Made by a program: the position numbers and the translations under genes. The notes beneath the pieces are model-generated. The model was not told the origin of the DNA, ran no database searches, and saw only the letters and a program-made list of their open reading frames with translations. Below are positions 16,797 to 24,708 of a stretch of 64,000 bases of DNA, piece by piece (positions within the stretch are counted from its first letter, which is position 1; each line of letters begins with the position of its first letter). The stretch is from an uncultured Prevotellaceae bacterium (lineage in GTDB: Bacteria > Bacteroidota > Bacteroidia > Bacteroidales > Bacteroidaceae), in contig CACZBS010000001.1 of NCBI GenBank assembly GCA_902779455.1, forward strand, positions 1-64,000, read 5' to 3'.

Positions 16797-19370
16797 ATGA
16801 CAAAGAATCTTCACTCCGTCATCATTGCTGCAGCCCTTGCCGTCGCTCTGCCGGCAGGGGCTCAGCATCCTTATCAGGACGAGCGCCTGCCGCAGCATGA
16901 ACGGATCATGGACTTGCTCTCACGGCTCACCCTCGACGAGAAGTCGGACCTGATGCAAGCCACCTCGTTCGGCGTGCCCCGACTCGGCATTGCTAAGTAC
17001 TTCCACGGCAACGAGGCCCTGCACGGCGTCATCCGGCCAGGCCGCTTCACGGTGTTTCCGCAGGCCATCGCACTAGCCTCGACCTGGAATCCCGACCTCA
17101 TCGAGCGCATTTCGACAGCCATCAGCGACGAGGCCCGCGGCAAGTGGAACCTGCTGCGACAGGGGCGCGACCAGCAGGATCAGTTCAGCGACCTGCTGAC
17201 GTTCTGGAGTCCTACGGTCAACATGGCCCGCGACCCCCGCTGGGGCCGCACGCCTGAGACCTACGGCGAGGATCCCTGGCTGTCGGGCCGCATGGGGGCC
17301 GCCTTCGTCCGCGGCCTGCAGGGTTACGACAAAAGATACCTGAAATGTGTCTCTACGCCGAAGCACTTCGCCGTGAACAACGAGGAGCACAACCGCTTCG
17401 AATGTGATGCACAGGTCAGTGAGCGACAGTTGCGCGAATACTATCTCGCACCCTTCGAGGCTTGTGTCAGGGAAGCTGATGCCCAGGCCGTCATGTCGTC
17501 CTACAACGCCGTCAACGGCATTCCCGCCACGGCCAACCCCTGGCTGCTCACCAAGGTGCTGCGCCGCGACTGGGGCTTCAGCGGCTATGTCGTGAGCGAC
17601 TGCGGTGCACCGGGACTCCTCGTCTGGACGCACCACTGGGCCAAGAACAAGGAGGCGGCTGCGATGATGGCCCTCAAGGCCGGGCTCGACCTGGAGTGCG
17701 GCGACGACGTCTTCGGCGAGTCGCTCCGGACGGCCTACCGTCAGGCCATGGTCACCGATGCCGACGTCGACTCGGCGGTCTATCGCATCCTCCGTGCCCG
17801 CATGCGTTTAGGACTGTTCGACGATCCCGACCATAACCCTTATTCCAGGATCTCGCCCGACGTCGTCGGCTGTCAGGTCCACGTCGACCTGGCCCTGCAG
17901 GCTTCGCGCCAGAGCATCGTGCTGCTGAAGAACGACGGATTGCTGCCTCTCAACCCAAAGAAGCTGCGCCGGGTGGCCGTCGTGGGCATCAATGCCGACA
18001 AGTGCGAGTATGGCGACTATAGCGGCGTGCCCGTGGGGGCACCGGTCTCCGTGCTGCAAGGGCTGCGAAGTACGCTTGAACCACAGGGGGTGAGGGTGGA
18101 TTATGCTCCCTGGCGTTCGGCCGTCGACGGGCTGGAGATGATTCCCGAGCGCTGTTTCCCCGAGGGACTCCGGGCTCAGTACTACGCCAACCAGAACCTG
18201 GAGGGCGATGCCCGCGAACGTCAGGAGCCTTGGGTCAACTACGAGCCGTCGAACCAGCCGCCCGACCCCTTCATCCCGCAGGGCAGCTTCTCGGCGCGCT
18301 GGCGCGGCAAGCTCCGCCCGGAGGTGAGCGGCAAGTATCAGTTCTGCTTCACCGTGGCTGGTGGCGGCGAACGCCTGAAGGTCAATGGCCAGACGGTCGT
18401 CGACCAGTGGTGGAACCACCCAGTCCAGCAGGATCGCGGTGAGATAGAGCTTGAAGCCGGACGCGAGTACGACCTGGAGGCCGAGTACTTCTACTACCGC
18501 GACTTCACGATGGCCCGCCTGGAGTGGCGCGTGCCGCGGCCCGAGGCGGCCACCCGCCTGGAGCTCTTCGGCGATGCCGGCCGGATAGCGCGCGGGGCCG
18601 ATGCGGTGGTGGCTGTGATGGGTATCAACAAGACCATTGAGCGCGAGGGCATGGACCGCAGCAGCATCGAGCTGCCTGCCGACCAGCAGGAGTTCCTGCG
18701 TGAGCTGCAGAAGGTCAACCCGCGCATCGTGCTGGTGCTCATCGCCGGCAGCTCGGTGGCCCTGAACTGGGAGCAGGCCCATCTGCCCGCCATCGTCAAT
18801 GCCTGGTATCCGGGCGAGCAGGGCGGCACGGCCGTGGCCGATGTGCTGACGGGCCGCTACTGTCCGTCGGGCCGCCTGCCGCTGACTTATTATAAGACGC
18901 TCGACGACGTGCCCGACTTCGGCAATTATGACCTCACTGCCGGCAAGGGCCGCACCTATCAGTACTTCCGGGGCGACGCGCTCTATCCCTTCGGCTATGG
19001 CCTGAGCTATACCTCCTTCCGCTACAGCGACCTGCAATTGAAGGACGAGGCCGACACGGTGCGGGTCAGCTTCACGGTCAAGAACACAGGCCGTATGTCG
19101 GCCGACGAGGTGGCTCAGGTCTATGTGCACCTGCCTGACAGCGAGGGCGTCAGCAATCCGCTGAAGCAGCTGAAGGGCTTCCGTCGCGTCAGCATCGGTC
19201 GTGGCCGCAGCCATCGCGTCAGCATCGCCATCGCCAAGAGTCAGCTGCGCCGCTGGGACGACCGTCAGCAGCGCTTCGTCACGCCCGAGGGCACCTGCCG
19301 CTTCATGGTCGGCGCCTCGTCGGCCGACATCCGTCTTACGGGCGAGCTGGACTTAAAAGGGGGGAGATAG
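16797..19370 (+). CDS. GH3 beta-glycosidase with PA14 domain, secreted
   Basis: An 857-residue product with signal peptide. The GH3 N-terminal barrel has WSPTVNMARDPRWGR, ETYGEDPWL, KCVSTPKHFAVNNEE and YVVSDCGAP, with Asp268 as nucleophile. The C-terminal sandwich is interrupted by a PA14 domain (about 455-580, EGLRAQYYANQNL...EYFYYRD), a carbohydrate-binding insertion known in GH3 beta-glucosidases and xylosidases. A fibronectin-like end (PFGYGLSYTSF) follows. Reaction: exo-release of beta-linked xylose, glucose or arabinose; exact sugar undetermined. It ends the epimerase-VCBS-GH3 operon and meets the minus-strand GH-D gene tail to tail, only 7 bases apart. Confidence 0.9.
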   Translation: MTKNLHSVIIAAALAVALPAGAQHPYQDERLPQHERIMDLLSRLTLDEKSDLMQATSFGVPRLGIAKYFHGNEALHGVIRPGRFTVFPQAIALASTWNPDLIERISTAISDEARGKWNLLRQGRDQQDQFSDLLTFWSPTVNMARDPRWGRTPETYGEDPWLSGRMGAAFVRGLQGYDKRYLKCVSTPKHFAVNNEEHNRFECDAQVSERQLREYYLAPFEACVREADAQAVMSSYNAVNGIPATANPWLLTKVLRRDWGFSGYVVSDCGAPGLLVWTHHWAKNKEAAAMMALKAGLDLECGDDVFGESLRTAYRQAMVTDADVDSAVYRILRARMRLGLFDDPDHNPYSRISPDVVGCQVHVDLALQASRQSIVLLKNDGLLPLNPKKLRRVAVVGINADKCEYGDYSGVPVGAPVSVLQGLRSTLEPQGVRVDYAPWRSAVDGLEMIPERCFPEGLRAQYYANQNLEGDARERQEPWVNYEPSNQPPDPFIPQGSFSARWRGKLRPEVSGKYQFCFTVAGGGERLKVNGQTVVDQWWNHPVQQDRGEIELEAGREYDLEAEYFYYRDFTMARLEWRVPRPEAATRLELFGDAGRIARGADAVVAVMGINKTIEREGMDRSSIELPADQQEFLRELQKVNPRIVLVLIAGSSVALNWEQAHLPAIVNAWYPGEQGGTAVADVLTGRYCPSGRLPLTYYKTLDDVPDFGNYDLTAGKGRTYQYFRGDALYPFGYGLSYTSFRYSDLQLKDEADTVRVSFTVKNTGRMSADEVAQVYVHLPDSEGVSNPLKQLKGFRRVSIGRGRSHRVSIAIAKSQLRRWDDRQQRFVTPEGTCRFMVGASSADIRLTGELDLKGGR

Positions 19371-19377
19371 AACAGGT

Positions 19378-21597
19378 TTAGAATAACAGCTTGCGGACAG
19401 TGCCGTCAGCCTCGCGAACGAGGTTGACGGCATTGTTTTGAGGGGCATTGAGCGGCCGGCCGCTCAGCGAATAATAGCTGACGGCCGATGACGGCTGGCG
19501 CTGCGGTGTATGGATGGCCTCGGGGGTCGGCGTGCGCTTCTCGATGCGATAGATGCGGGCGTCCTTGGCGGGCACGTTGTACTGGAACCCGTCGGCATCG
19601 AAGCTGACCTGCTCGCCCGTCCATAGCTCCTTGATGCCCGCCACCTGCCCGGGGGCGACCCCCAGGCGGCTGAAGAGCGCCTTGCCGCTGACGGGCATGA
19701 TGAGCGGCTGATAGTTGATGACGGCCAGATAGGCGTAAGTGTCGTTTTCGCCGATCATGAGGTTCTCGGCGCCGTCGGTCTTCTGCTGCGAGTCGTTGCC
19801 GTTGACGGGGCGGAAGGCGCGGTCGACGGTGCGCGGGATGATGTTCACCTCGTCGTTGGTCAGCAGCATTAGGGCGCGCTCGCGGCTCTGTGCGGGATAG
19901 CCCGCCCGGCAGTCGTCGCTGTAGGAGTCGCCGTTGCCGAACATGCCGGTGCAGACGCCGCTGGTCAGTCGGGCGCGGTTCTCGCCGACGGTCTCCTGTC
20001 CGTTGTGGTAGATGCTCTTGAAGACCATGTTGTCAGGGTCGCAGACATAGAGCCCCGAGAGCCACCAGCCGTAGCTGGTCGAGTTCATCACATATTCGGT
20101 GTTGTCGATCGACGAGTAGGCGTCGCAGCAGATGCGCCGGCCGTCGACCTGGCGGAAGGGGAAGATGGGCGCGATGGAGAGGTTGAGGTAGACGTCGTCG
20201 CCGAACTTCTGGCGGATGAAGTCCATGCCCTCGTTGTAGGCCTGCAGACCCGTCTGGCAGTCGGGGTTATACCATGAGTCGGCCTCGACGGCACCATGGC
20301 ACATGAAGTCGAGCTTGACGAACCGGATGCCCAGCCGCTTGTAGCGGTTGATGTCGTTGAGCATGGCTATCTTCGTGCCCGGATGGGTGGGGTCGAGGGC
20401 ATAGGCGTCGGTCATCTTGACGTACTGGCCCTGATGCTTGAGCCAGAGGTCCTTGTAGGTGTACTTCGACGTGCCGGTGATGGGGCGGTCGTACTTGCTC
20501 CAGTCGACGAAGGGACACATATACATGCCGGGAATCATGTCCAGCCGCTCGCACGAGTCGACAAACTGGCGGATCTGGTCGTCGGTGAACGACACCCAGG
20601 CGTCGAGGCTCAGCACGACGCGGCCGCTGCGGTCGTGGAACCCGTGGGGCATGAGCTGGTCGTGGATGAAGTGCATCGACTCCTGCACGGCCTTGTAGGT
20701 CACCTTGTCCTGCATGACGCCCCATGTGTTCCAAGCGTAGGGACGCCCGTCGGTGGGCTGTCGGCGCGGCGCGACGAGGGTGCAGGCCTCGGCATAGTCG
20801 TCCATGCCGCTGCGCCAGTCGTCGTAGACGCCCACGACGAAGCGCGACGAGCGCACGGTGTCGGCCCGGACGGCGCTGTGGGGCACGACGGTTCGGGCGT
20901 CGATGGTGTCGCGCGTATAGATATCGGTGTAGCCCGAGATGAGGCTCAGCTCGTCCATGCGGCAGTAGTCGGTGGCGGCGACGTGGATGGCGCTCTTCCA
21001 TGTGTCGTGGTCGACGGCACCGCAGACGAGTCCGCGCCGCGTGTCGGCATGATAGAGCGCCGTGGCCGAGATGCTGTTCATCGTGCGGTTCAGGTAGTAG
21101 CAGTGATAGCGCACCCAACCGTCGTTGTCCCAGGGCACCCACAGCATGCGGTTCTTGCGGTCGGCGGGCAGGAAGGTGGCGGGCGTCGTCGTGGCTACTG
21201 GCACCAGCCGGCGGGAGCGGGCGCCGCCCTCGGCCGTCAGACTGAGCTGAACGACGACGTAGGGGTGGGCGTCGTAGAAGCGGAACGTCTGCAGCAGCCG
21301 TTCGCCCGTGGGCATCGCGTAGGTGACGGCATACTCGCGGCCCCGCCCGAAGCAGTCGCTGACGTCGGTCAGGCTGAGCTCCGCGCTGACGGCCGTGAGC
21401 GAGCTGAGCGTGGCGTCGCCGCTGGCGGCCTCGGCGTGGGCGTCGGCGATGATGAGATGGCCGTCGTGGCTGAGGCTGACGGTGCGCCCCTGGCGGTCGA
21501 CGTCGAGCGTCCACTGCCCTTCGTGGTAGGTCTGAGCTGAAGCCATGGCCGTTGTCAGCATGGCCAGCAGGATGGTTGTGATTGTTCGGGATGTCAT
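19378..21597 (-). CDS. Secreted clan GH-D glycosidase, third paralogue
   Basis: A 739-residue product with signal peptide (MTSRTITTILLAMLTTAMAS). It is closest to the enzyme at 752: same N-terminal sandwich, YAWNTWG near 287-293, ALDPTHPG near 400-407, RFVKLD with Asp430 as likely nucleophile and RRICCDAY with Asp492 as likely acid/base. The C-terminus (YYSLSGRPL...) is a degenerate form of the locus tag. It is transcribed after a FAS1 lipoprotein, 199 bases apart, with a 21-bp tandem repeat between them. No HTCS-type operator is visible upstream, so it may be controlled differently from the other two. Confidence 0.8.
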   Translation of the reverse strand: MTSRTITTILLAMLTTAMASAQTYHEGQWTLDVDRQGRTVSLSHDGHLIIADAHAEAASGDATLSSLTAVSAELSLTDVSDCFGRGREYAVTYAMPTGERLLQTFRFYDAHPYVVVQLSLTAEGGARSRRLVPVATTTPATFLPADRKNRMLWVPWDNDGWVRYHCYYLNRTMNSISATALYHADTRRGLVCGAVDHDTWKSAIHVAATDYCRMDELSLISGYTDIYTRDTIDARTVVPHSAVRADTVRSSRFVVGVYDDWRSGMDDYAEACTLVAPRRQPTDGRPYAWNTWGVMQDKVTYKAVQESMHFIHDQLMPHGFHDRSGRVVLSLDAWVSFTDDQIRQFVDSCERLDMIPGMYMCPFVDWSKYDRPITGTSKYTYKDLWLKHQGQYVKMTDAYALDPTHPGTKIAMLNDINRYKRLGIRFVKLDFMCHGAVEADSWYNPDCQTGLQAYNEGMDFIRQKFGDDVYLNLSIAPIFPFRQVDGRRICCDAYSSIDNTEYVMNSTSYGWWLSGLYVCDPDNMVFKSIYHNGQETVGENRARLTSGVCTGMFGNGDSYSDDCRAGYPAQSRERALMLLTNDEVNIIPRTVDRAFRPVNGNDSQQKTDGAENLMIGENDTYAYLAVINYQPLIMPVSGKALFSRLGVAPGQVAGIKELWTGEQVSFDADGFQYNVPAKDARIYRIEKRTPTPEAIHTPQRQPSSAVSYYSLSGRPLNAPQNNAVNLVREADGTVRKLLF

Positions 21598-21674
21598 ATC
21601 GTTTCAATTATGGTTTCTGATGTTTCCAACTGATTCGTCGTCAGAAGTGTTCTTTACTGACGGCTATTCTTGAA

Positions 21675-21755
21675 TTTGCGACGCAGACGGATGAAACTGC
21701 GTCACAGTTTCATCAGATTGCGTCGCAGTTTTATCCGACTGCGTCGCAGTTTTGG
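21675..21755. repeat. 21-bp tandem repeat, four units
   Basis: Units start at 21675, 21696, 21717 and 21738, exactly 21 bp apart, each centred on the near-palindrome CTGCGTCGCAG, with variants. The same palindrome, GCTGCGTCGCAGC, occurs just past the stop of the esterase gene at 57364. Two turns of DNA per unit would place the palindromes on one face. Confidence 0.7.
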
Positions 21756-21796
21756 TTTTATCCGGAGGCTTGTATATCTTTATGTCGTCGAATCAT

Positions 21797-23620
21797 TCAG
21801 TCTTTCCCCTCGATGTCAATATAGCTGACCGGCACGTACTCCATATAGTCCATCGTGAACTCGCCGTTCTCCGAGTCGACGTTCTTGGCCCGGAAGTAGT
21901 GGGGGGCGTAGTCCTGGAAGGTGAAGGTGCCGATGATGATGCGGAGCGAGTTGATGTCCTGGCGCAGGTTGATGTTGCCGTTCTGGGTGAAGATGCTGTT
22001 GGGGGCCTTCATGTAGCCGCGGTTGCGCATCATCTTGTCGTTCTCGGCCCCCTGGTCGGTGGTCTGCTCGTCGCTGATCCAGCCTATCTGGGGCATGTCG
22101 CCCGTATAGCTCAGGTCGACGGGTATGCCGATGATCTGTCCGTCGACGAAGAGCTGGGCGATGCCGCGCCAGGGCTCAGCCCGGTAGCCCAGACGTATCT
22201 CGTAGGTGCCGGGGGGCACGGGGGGCATGCGCATGGTGAAGTCGTACCAGCCTCTGACGGAGATTTCGTCGGCCTGGTGGGCTGTCCACCATTCGCTGGC
22301 CCACATGATGATCTTCGAGTCCTGATTGAACCGCAGATGGTCGCCGCAGTAGTCGGGGGCCATGGTGTAGCCGCCGAAGCCGTCGAGGTTGATGAGGTTC
22401 CATCGGATGTTGTTGTTCGTCAGCTCGGGCGCCACGGCGTAGTCGTCGAATCGGATGCGCTTGTTGAGCACGTCCTGCTGCATCACCTCCTCGTCGTAGA
22501 CCAGCATGTCGGTCAGCCGGTGGATGAATCCGTTCAGCCCGCTGATGTTCGAGTGGCTCTCGTCGAGTCCGACGTAGGCGCCCGTTCGGCGCGTATTGAT
22601 CTTGTTGCCGGCCTTCACCTCAATGAGGCGGTAGCGCAGCATCGTCTCGTAGTATTCGTAGCGCTTGTCCATGGCCGTCTGCGAGGTGTTCTTGCCCTGG
22701 TAGATAAGGGTGTTGGTCGACATCTGGCGATCCAGCAGATGATAGCTGACGAAGCGGTTCAGGGCGTTCGCGCGGCTGGTCGGGTTGTCGGCGTCGGACG
22801 TGCCGTAGTATTGCTCGGCGTAGCGGGTCAGGTCGGCCACGCTGCTGATGCCCGCCCGCCGCATGACGTCGTCGGGCTCGGCCAGCACGGTGAAGCCCAG
22901 CCGGCGCTGCTGCAGCGTCTTCATCTTGTAGCCGACGACGTTGACGAACTCGGTCGTGAAGGGGTTCTCGAACGTCATGTCGTAGGTCTCGGCCATCGAG
23001 TCGTTCAGATGCGTCAGCCGCAGGGCCTCGGCGAAGATGGTGAAGTCGGGCATCTGGTCGAGCAGGGCGCCGAGCGTCTCGTCGCTGGGCACGAGCACGT
23101 GGTCGATGGCGTGCACCACGCCGTTGTGCACCTCGATGTCGGGCTCCACGATGCGTCCGGTGCGGTTGACGATGATGTCGTTACGCCCGGCGCCGGCGTC
23201 GTGCTCATAGCCTATGACCATGTAGCGCCCGTTCATGTTGGTCACGGGCAGGGCGCCCTCCTGGAAGTCCTTCGACAGGAAGTCGATGTTGGTCGAACGG
23301 ATGATGTGGTTGAAGACGATGTCGCGCTTCTCCTCGGCGCTGAGGGCGTCGAGCGTCGTGCTGCGCTCTGCGAGCCACTGCGTGAAGGCCGAGTCAGTGG
23401 GCAGGAAGGCGGTGTAGTGGCCGTAGGTGGCGAGCAGCGTCTCCTGGCCCGACTCGCGCAGCACGCGATGCATCATCGAGAAGCGCTCGGGATGGTGCTC
23501 GCAGAGGCTGCTGACGGTCTCGCCGCGGAAGGTGTAGTAGCTCTCCCGGCCGATGTCGTCGCCGTCCTGACAGGCTGTCAGCAGCCCGGCGGCAAGCAGT
23601 AGTGTCAGTCTGATGTTCAT
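21797..23620 (-). CDS. FAS1 (fasciclin) lipoprotein, probable surface glycan-binding protein
   Basis: A 607-residue lipoprotein (signal MNIRLTLLLAAGLLTAC). Two fasciclin domains are suggested: TAFLPTDSAF...GVVHAIDHVLVPSDE (about 25-190) and a weaker one to about 385. A C-terminal beta-rich region (385-607) follows, with GFGGYTMAPDYCGD and PPGTYEIRLGY. It is a clear paralogue of the protein at 43689, which lies beside SusD, down to the C-terminal end (EYVPVS.ID.E.KD). FAS1 domains mediate adhesion elsewhere; in such loci they often stand where SusE/F-type binding proteins would be. Binding to glycan is inferred. It is divergent from the AraC gene. Confidence 0.8.
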   Translation of the reverse strand: MNIRLTLLLAAGLLTACQDGDDIGRESYYTFRGETVSSLCEHHPERFSMMHRVLRESGQETLLATYGHYTAFLPTDSAFTQWLAERSTTLDALSAEEKRDIVFNHIIRSTNIDFLSKDFQEGALPVTNMNGRYMVIGYEHDAGAGRNDIIVNRTGRIVEPDIEVHNGVVHAIDHVLVPSDETLGALLDQMPDFTIFAEALRLTHLNDSMAETYDMTFENPFTTEFVNVVGYKMKTLQQRRLGFTVLAEPDDVMRRAGISSVADLTRYAEQYYGTSDADNPTSRANALNRFVSYHLLDRQMSTNTLIYQGKNTSQTAMDKRYEYYETMLRYRLIEVKAGNKINTRRTGAYVGLDESHSNISGLNGFIHRLTDMLVYDEEVMQQDVLNKRIRFDDYAVAPELTNNNIRWNLINLDGFGGYTMAPDYCGDHLRFNQDSKIIMWASEWWTAHQADEISVRGWYDFTMRMPPVPPGTYEIRLGYRAEPWRGIAQLFVDGQIIGIPVDLSYTGDMPQIGWISDEQTTDQGAENDKMMRNRGYMKAPNSIFTQNGNINLRQDINSLRIIIGTFTFQDYAPHYFRAKNVDSENGEFTMDYMEYVPVSYIDIEGKD

Positions 23621-23655
23621 GTCGGTTGAATAGTTGATACGGGGTTCCCAGAGTG

Positions 23656-23663
23656 CAAAGATA
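23656..23663 (-). promoter_or_regulatory. -7 box of FAS1 gene
   Basis: TATCTTTG on the minus strand, 35 bases before the start at 23620. No -33 TTTG at 19-21 bases, and no AAATGTCGCA core upstream. The divergent AraC regulator is a candidate activator. Confidence 0.5.
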
Positions 23664-23739
23664 GCGAAAAGACTTCAATCCCGACCCTTACAATCTTGCG
23701 GCGCAGGATGGACTTTCTTGCGAATTTGTGTGCCGAAAA

Positions 23740-23771
23740 TTTGTCCATGTCTCTGATTTTCATTATCTTTG
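23740..23771 (+). promoter_or_regulatory. Consensus promoter directly abutting the AraC start
   Basis: TTTG (23740-23743), 20 bases, TATCTTTG (23764-23771). Only 5 bases separate the -7 box from the ATG at 23777, so transcription should begin at or within a few bases of the start codon. Confidence 0.65.
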
Positions 23772-23776
23772 CCGCC

Positions 23777-24691
23777 ATGAAACTGAAACTGAAGGAGGGA
23801 TTTCGCGGGGAGCGTAAGATCGTGCTGCCCCCGCAGGTGGTCGAGATGGAGGAGCAGGACCCGCTGATGCAGGGCCTGCACATCACCGACATCGGCTTCT
23901 ATCCGCGCGCTTCTCATCACTACTGCCAGCGTCGGGAGCCCATCAGTGCGCATGTGCTCATCTATTGTGTCGACGGCCGAGGCTGGTATCGCATCGGCGA
24001 CGAGGCGGAGCTGCACGTCGGGCGCGACCAGTACTTCATCCTGCCGGCCGGCCGACCTCACGTCTACGGCAGCGACGACGCTGAGCCGTGGACCATCTAC
24101 TGGCTCCACTTCAAGGGCTCTCAGGCCGACGTCTATGCCGACGGGGCCGCAGCGCCGAGCGACGTGCGCCCCTCACTGCAGTCGCGCATCAGCGACCGCG
24201 GCCAGCTGTTCGAGGAGATTTTCTCGACGATGGAGTATGGCTTCGGCCGTGAGAACCTGCGCTATGCCTCGACCATGCTCCACCACTATCTGGGCACGAT
24301 GCGCTATCTGCAGCAGTTCCGGCTGGCTGACATCCGCCGCCCGAACTCTGAGAACGACGTCGTGGCGGCCGCTATCCACTACATGCGCGAGAACCTGGAG
24401 CACCGGCTGACGCTCAGCGACCTGTCGCGCTTCACGGGCTATTCGCCTTCCTACTTCTCCAATATCTTCAAGCATCAGACGGGCCATTCGCCGCTCAACT
24501 ACTTCTCGATGATGAAGGTGCAGCGCGTCTGCCAGCTGCTCGATCAGACCGACATGCGCCTGAACCAGATTTGCTTCAAGGTGGGCATCGACGACAGCTA
24601 CTATCTCTCGCGGCTCTTCTCGAAGCAGATGGGCATGTCGCCCACTGAGTATCGTCAGCGACAGGGGGGTAGGGGGAAGGTTGATGGTTGA
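23777..24691 (+). CDS. AraC-family transcription regulator
   Basis: I start at ATG 23777 (MKLKLKEGFRGERK), since the frame upstream (open to 23696) runs through the promoter. The 304-residue product has an N-terminal cupin-like sugar-binding half (RGWYRIGDEAEL, PAGRPHVYG) and a C-terminal double helix-turn-helix: LTLSDLSRFTGYSPSYFSNI, then INQICFKVGIDDSYYLSRLF in slightly varied form, closing with MGMSPTEYRQRQ. It probably senses a monosaccharide or small product and acts on the divergent FAS1/GH-D genes or the GH3 operon it faces. The message may be leaderless. Confidence 0.9.
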   Translation: MKLKLKEGFRGERKIVLPPQVVEMEEQDPLMQGLHITDIGFYPRASHHYCQRREPISAHVLIYCVDGRGWYRIGDEAELHVGRDQYFILPAGRPHVYGSDDAEPWTIYWLHFKGSQADVYADGAAAPSDVRPSLQSRISDRGQLFEEIFSTMEYGFGRENLRYASTMLHHYLGTMRYLQQFRLADIRRPNSENDVVAAAIHYMRENLEHRLTLSDLSRFTGYSPSYFSNIFKHQTGHSPLNYFSMMKVQRVCQLLDQTDMRLNQICFKVGIDDSYYLSRLFSKQMGMSPTEYRQRQGGRGKVDG

Positions 24692-24708
24692 AGGTGGATG
24701 GGTGATGG

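Noticed and set aside
23696..23776. Longer N-terminus for the AraC regulator
   Set aside because: It covers both promoter boxes; family members begin near the ATG at 23777.
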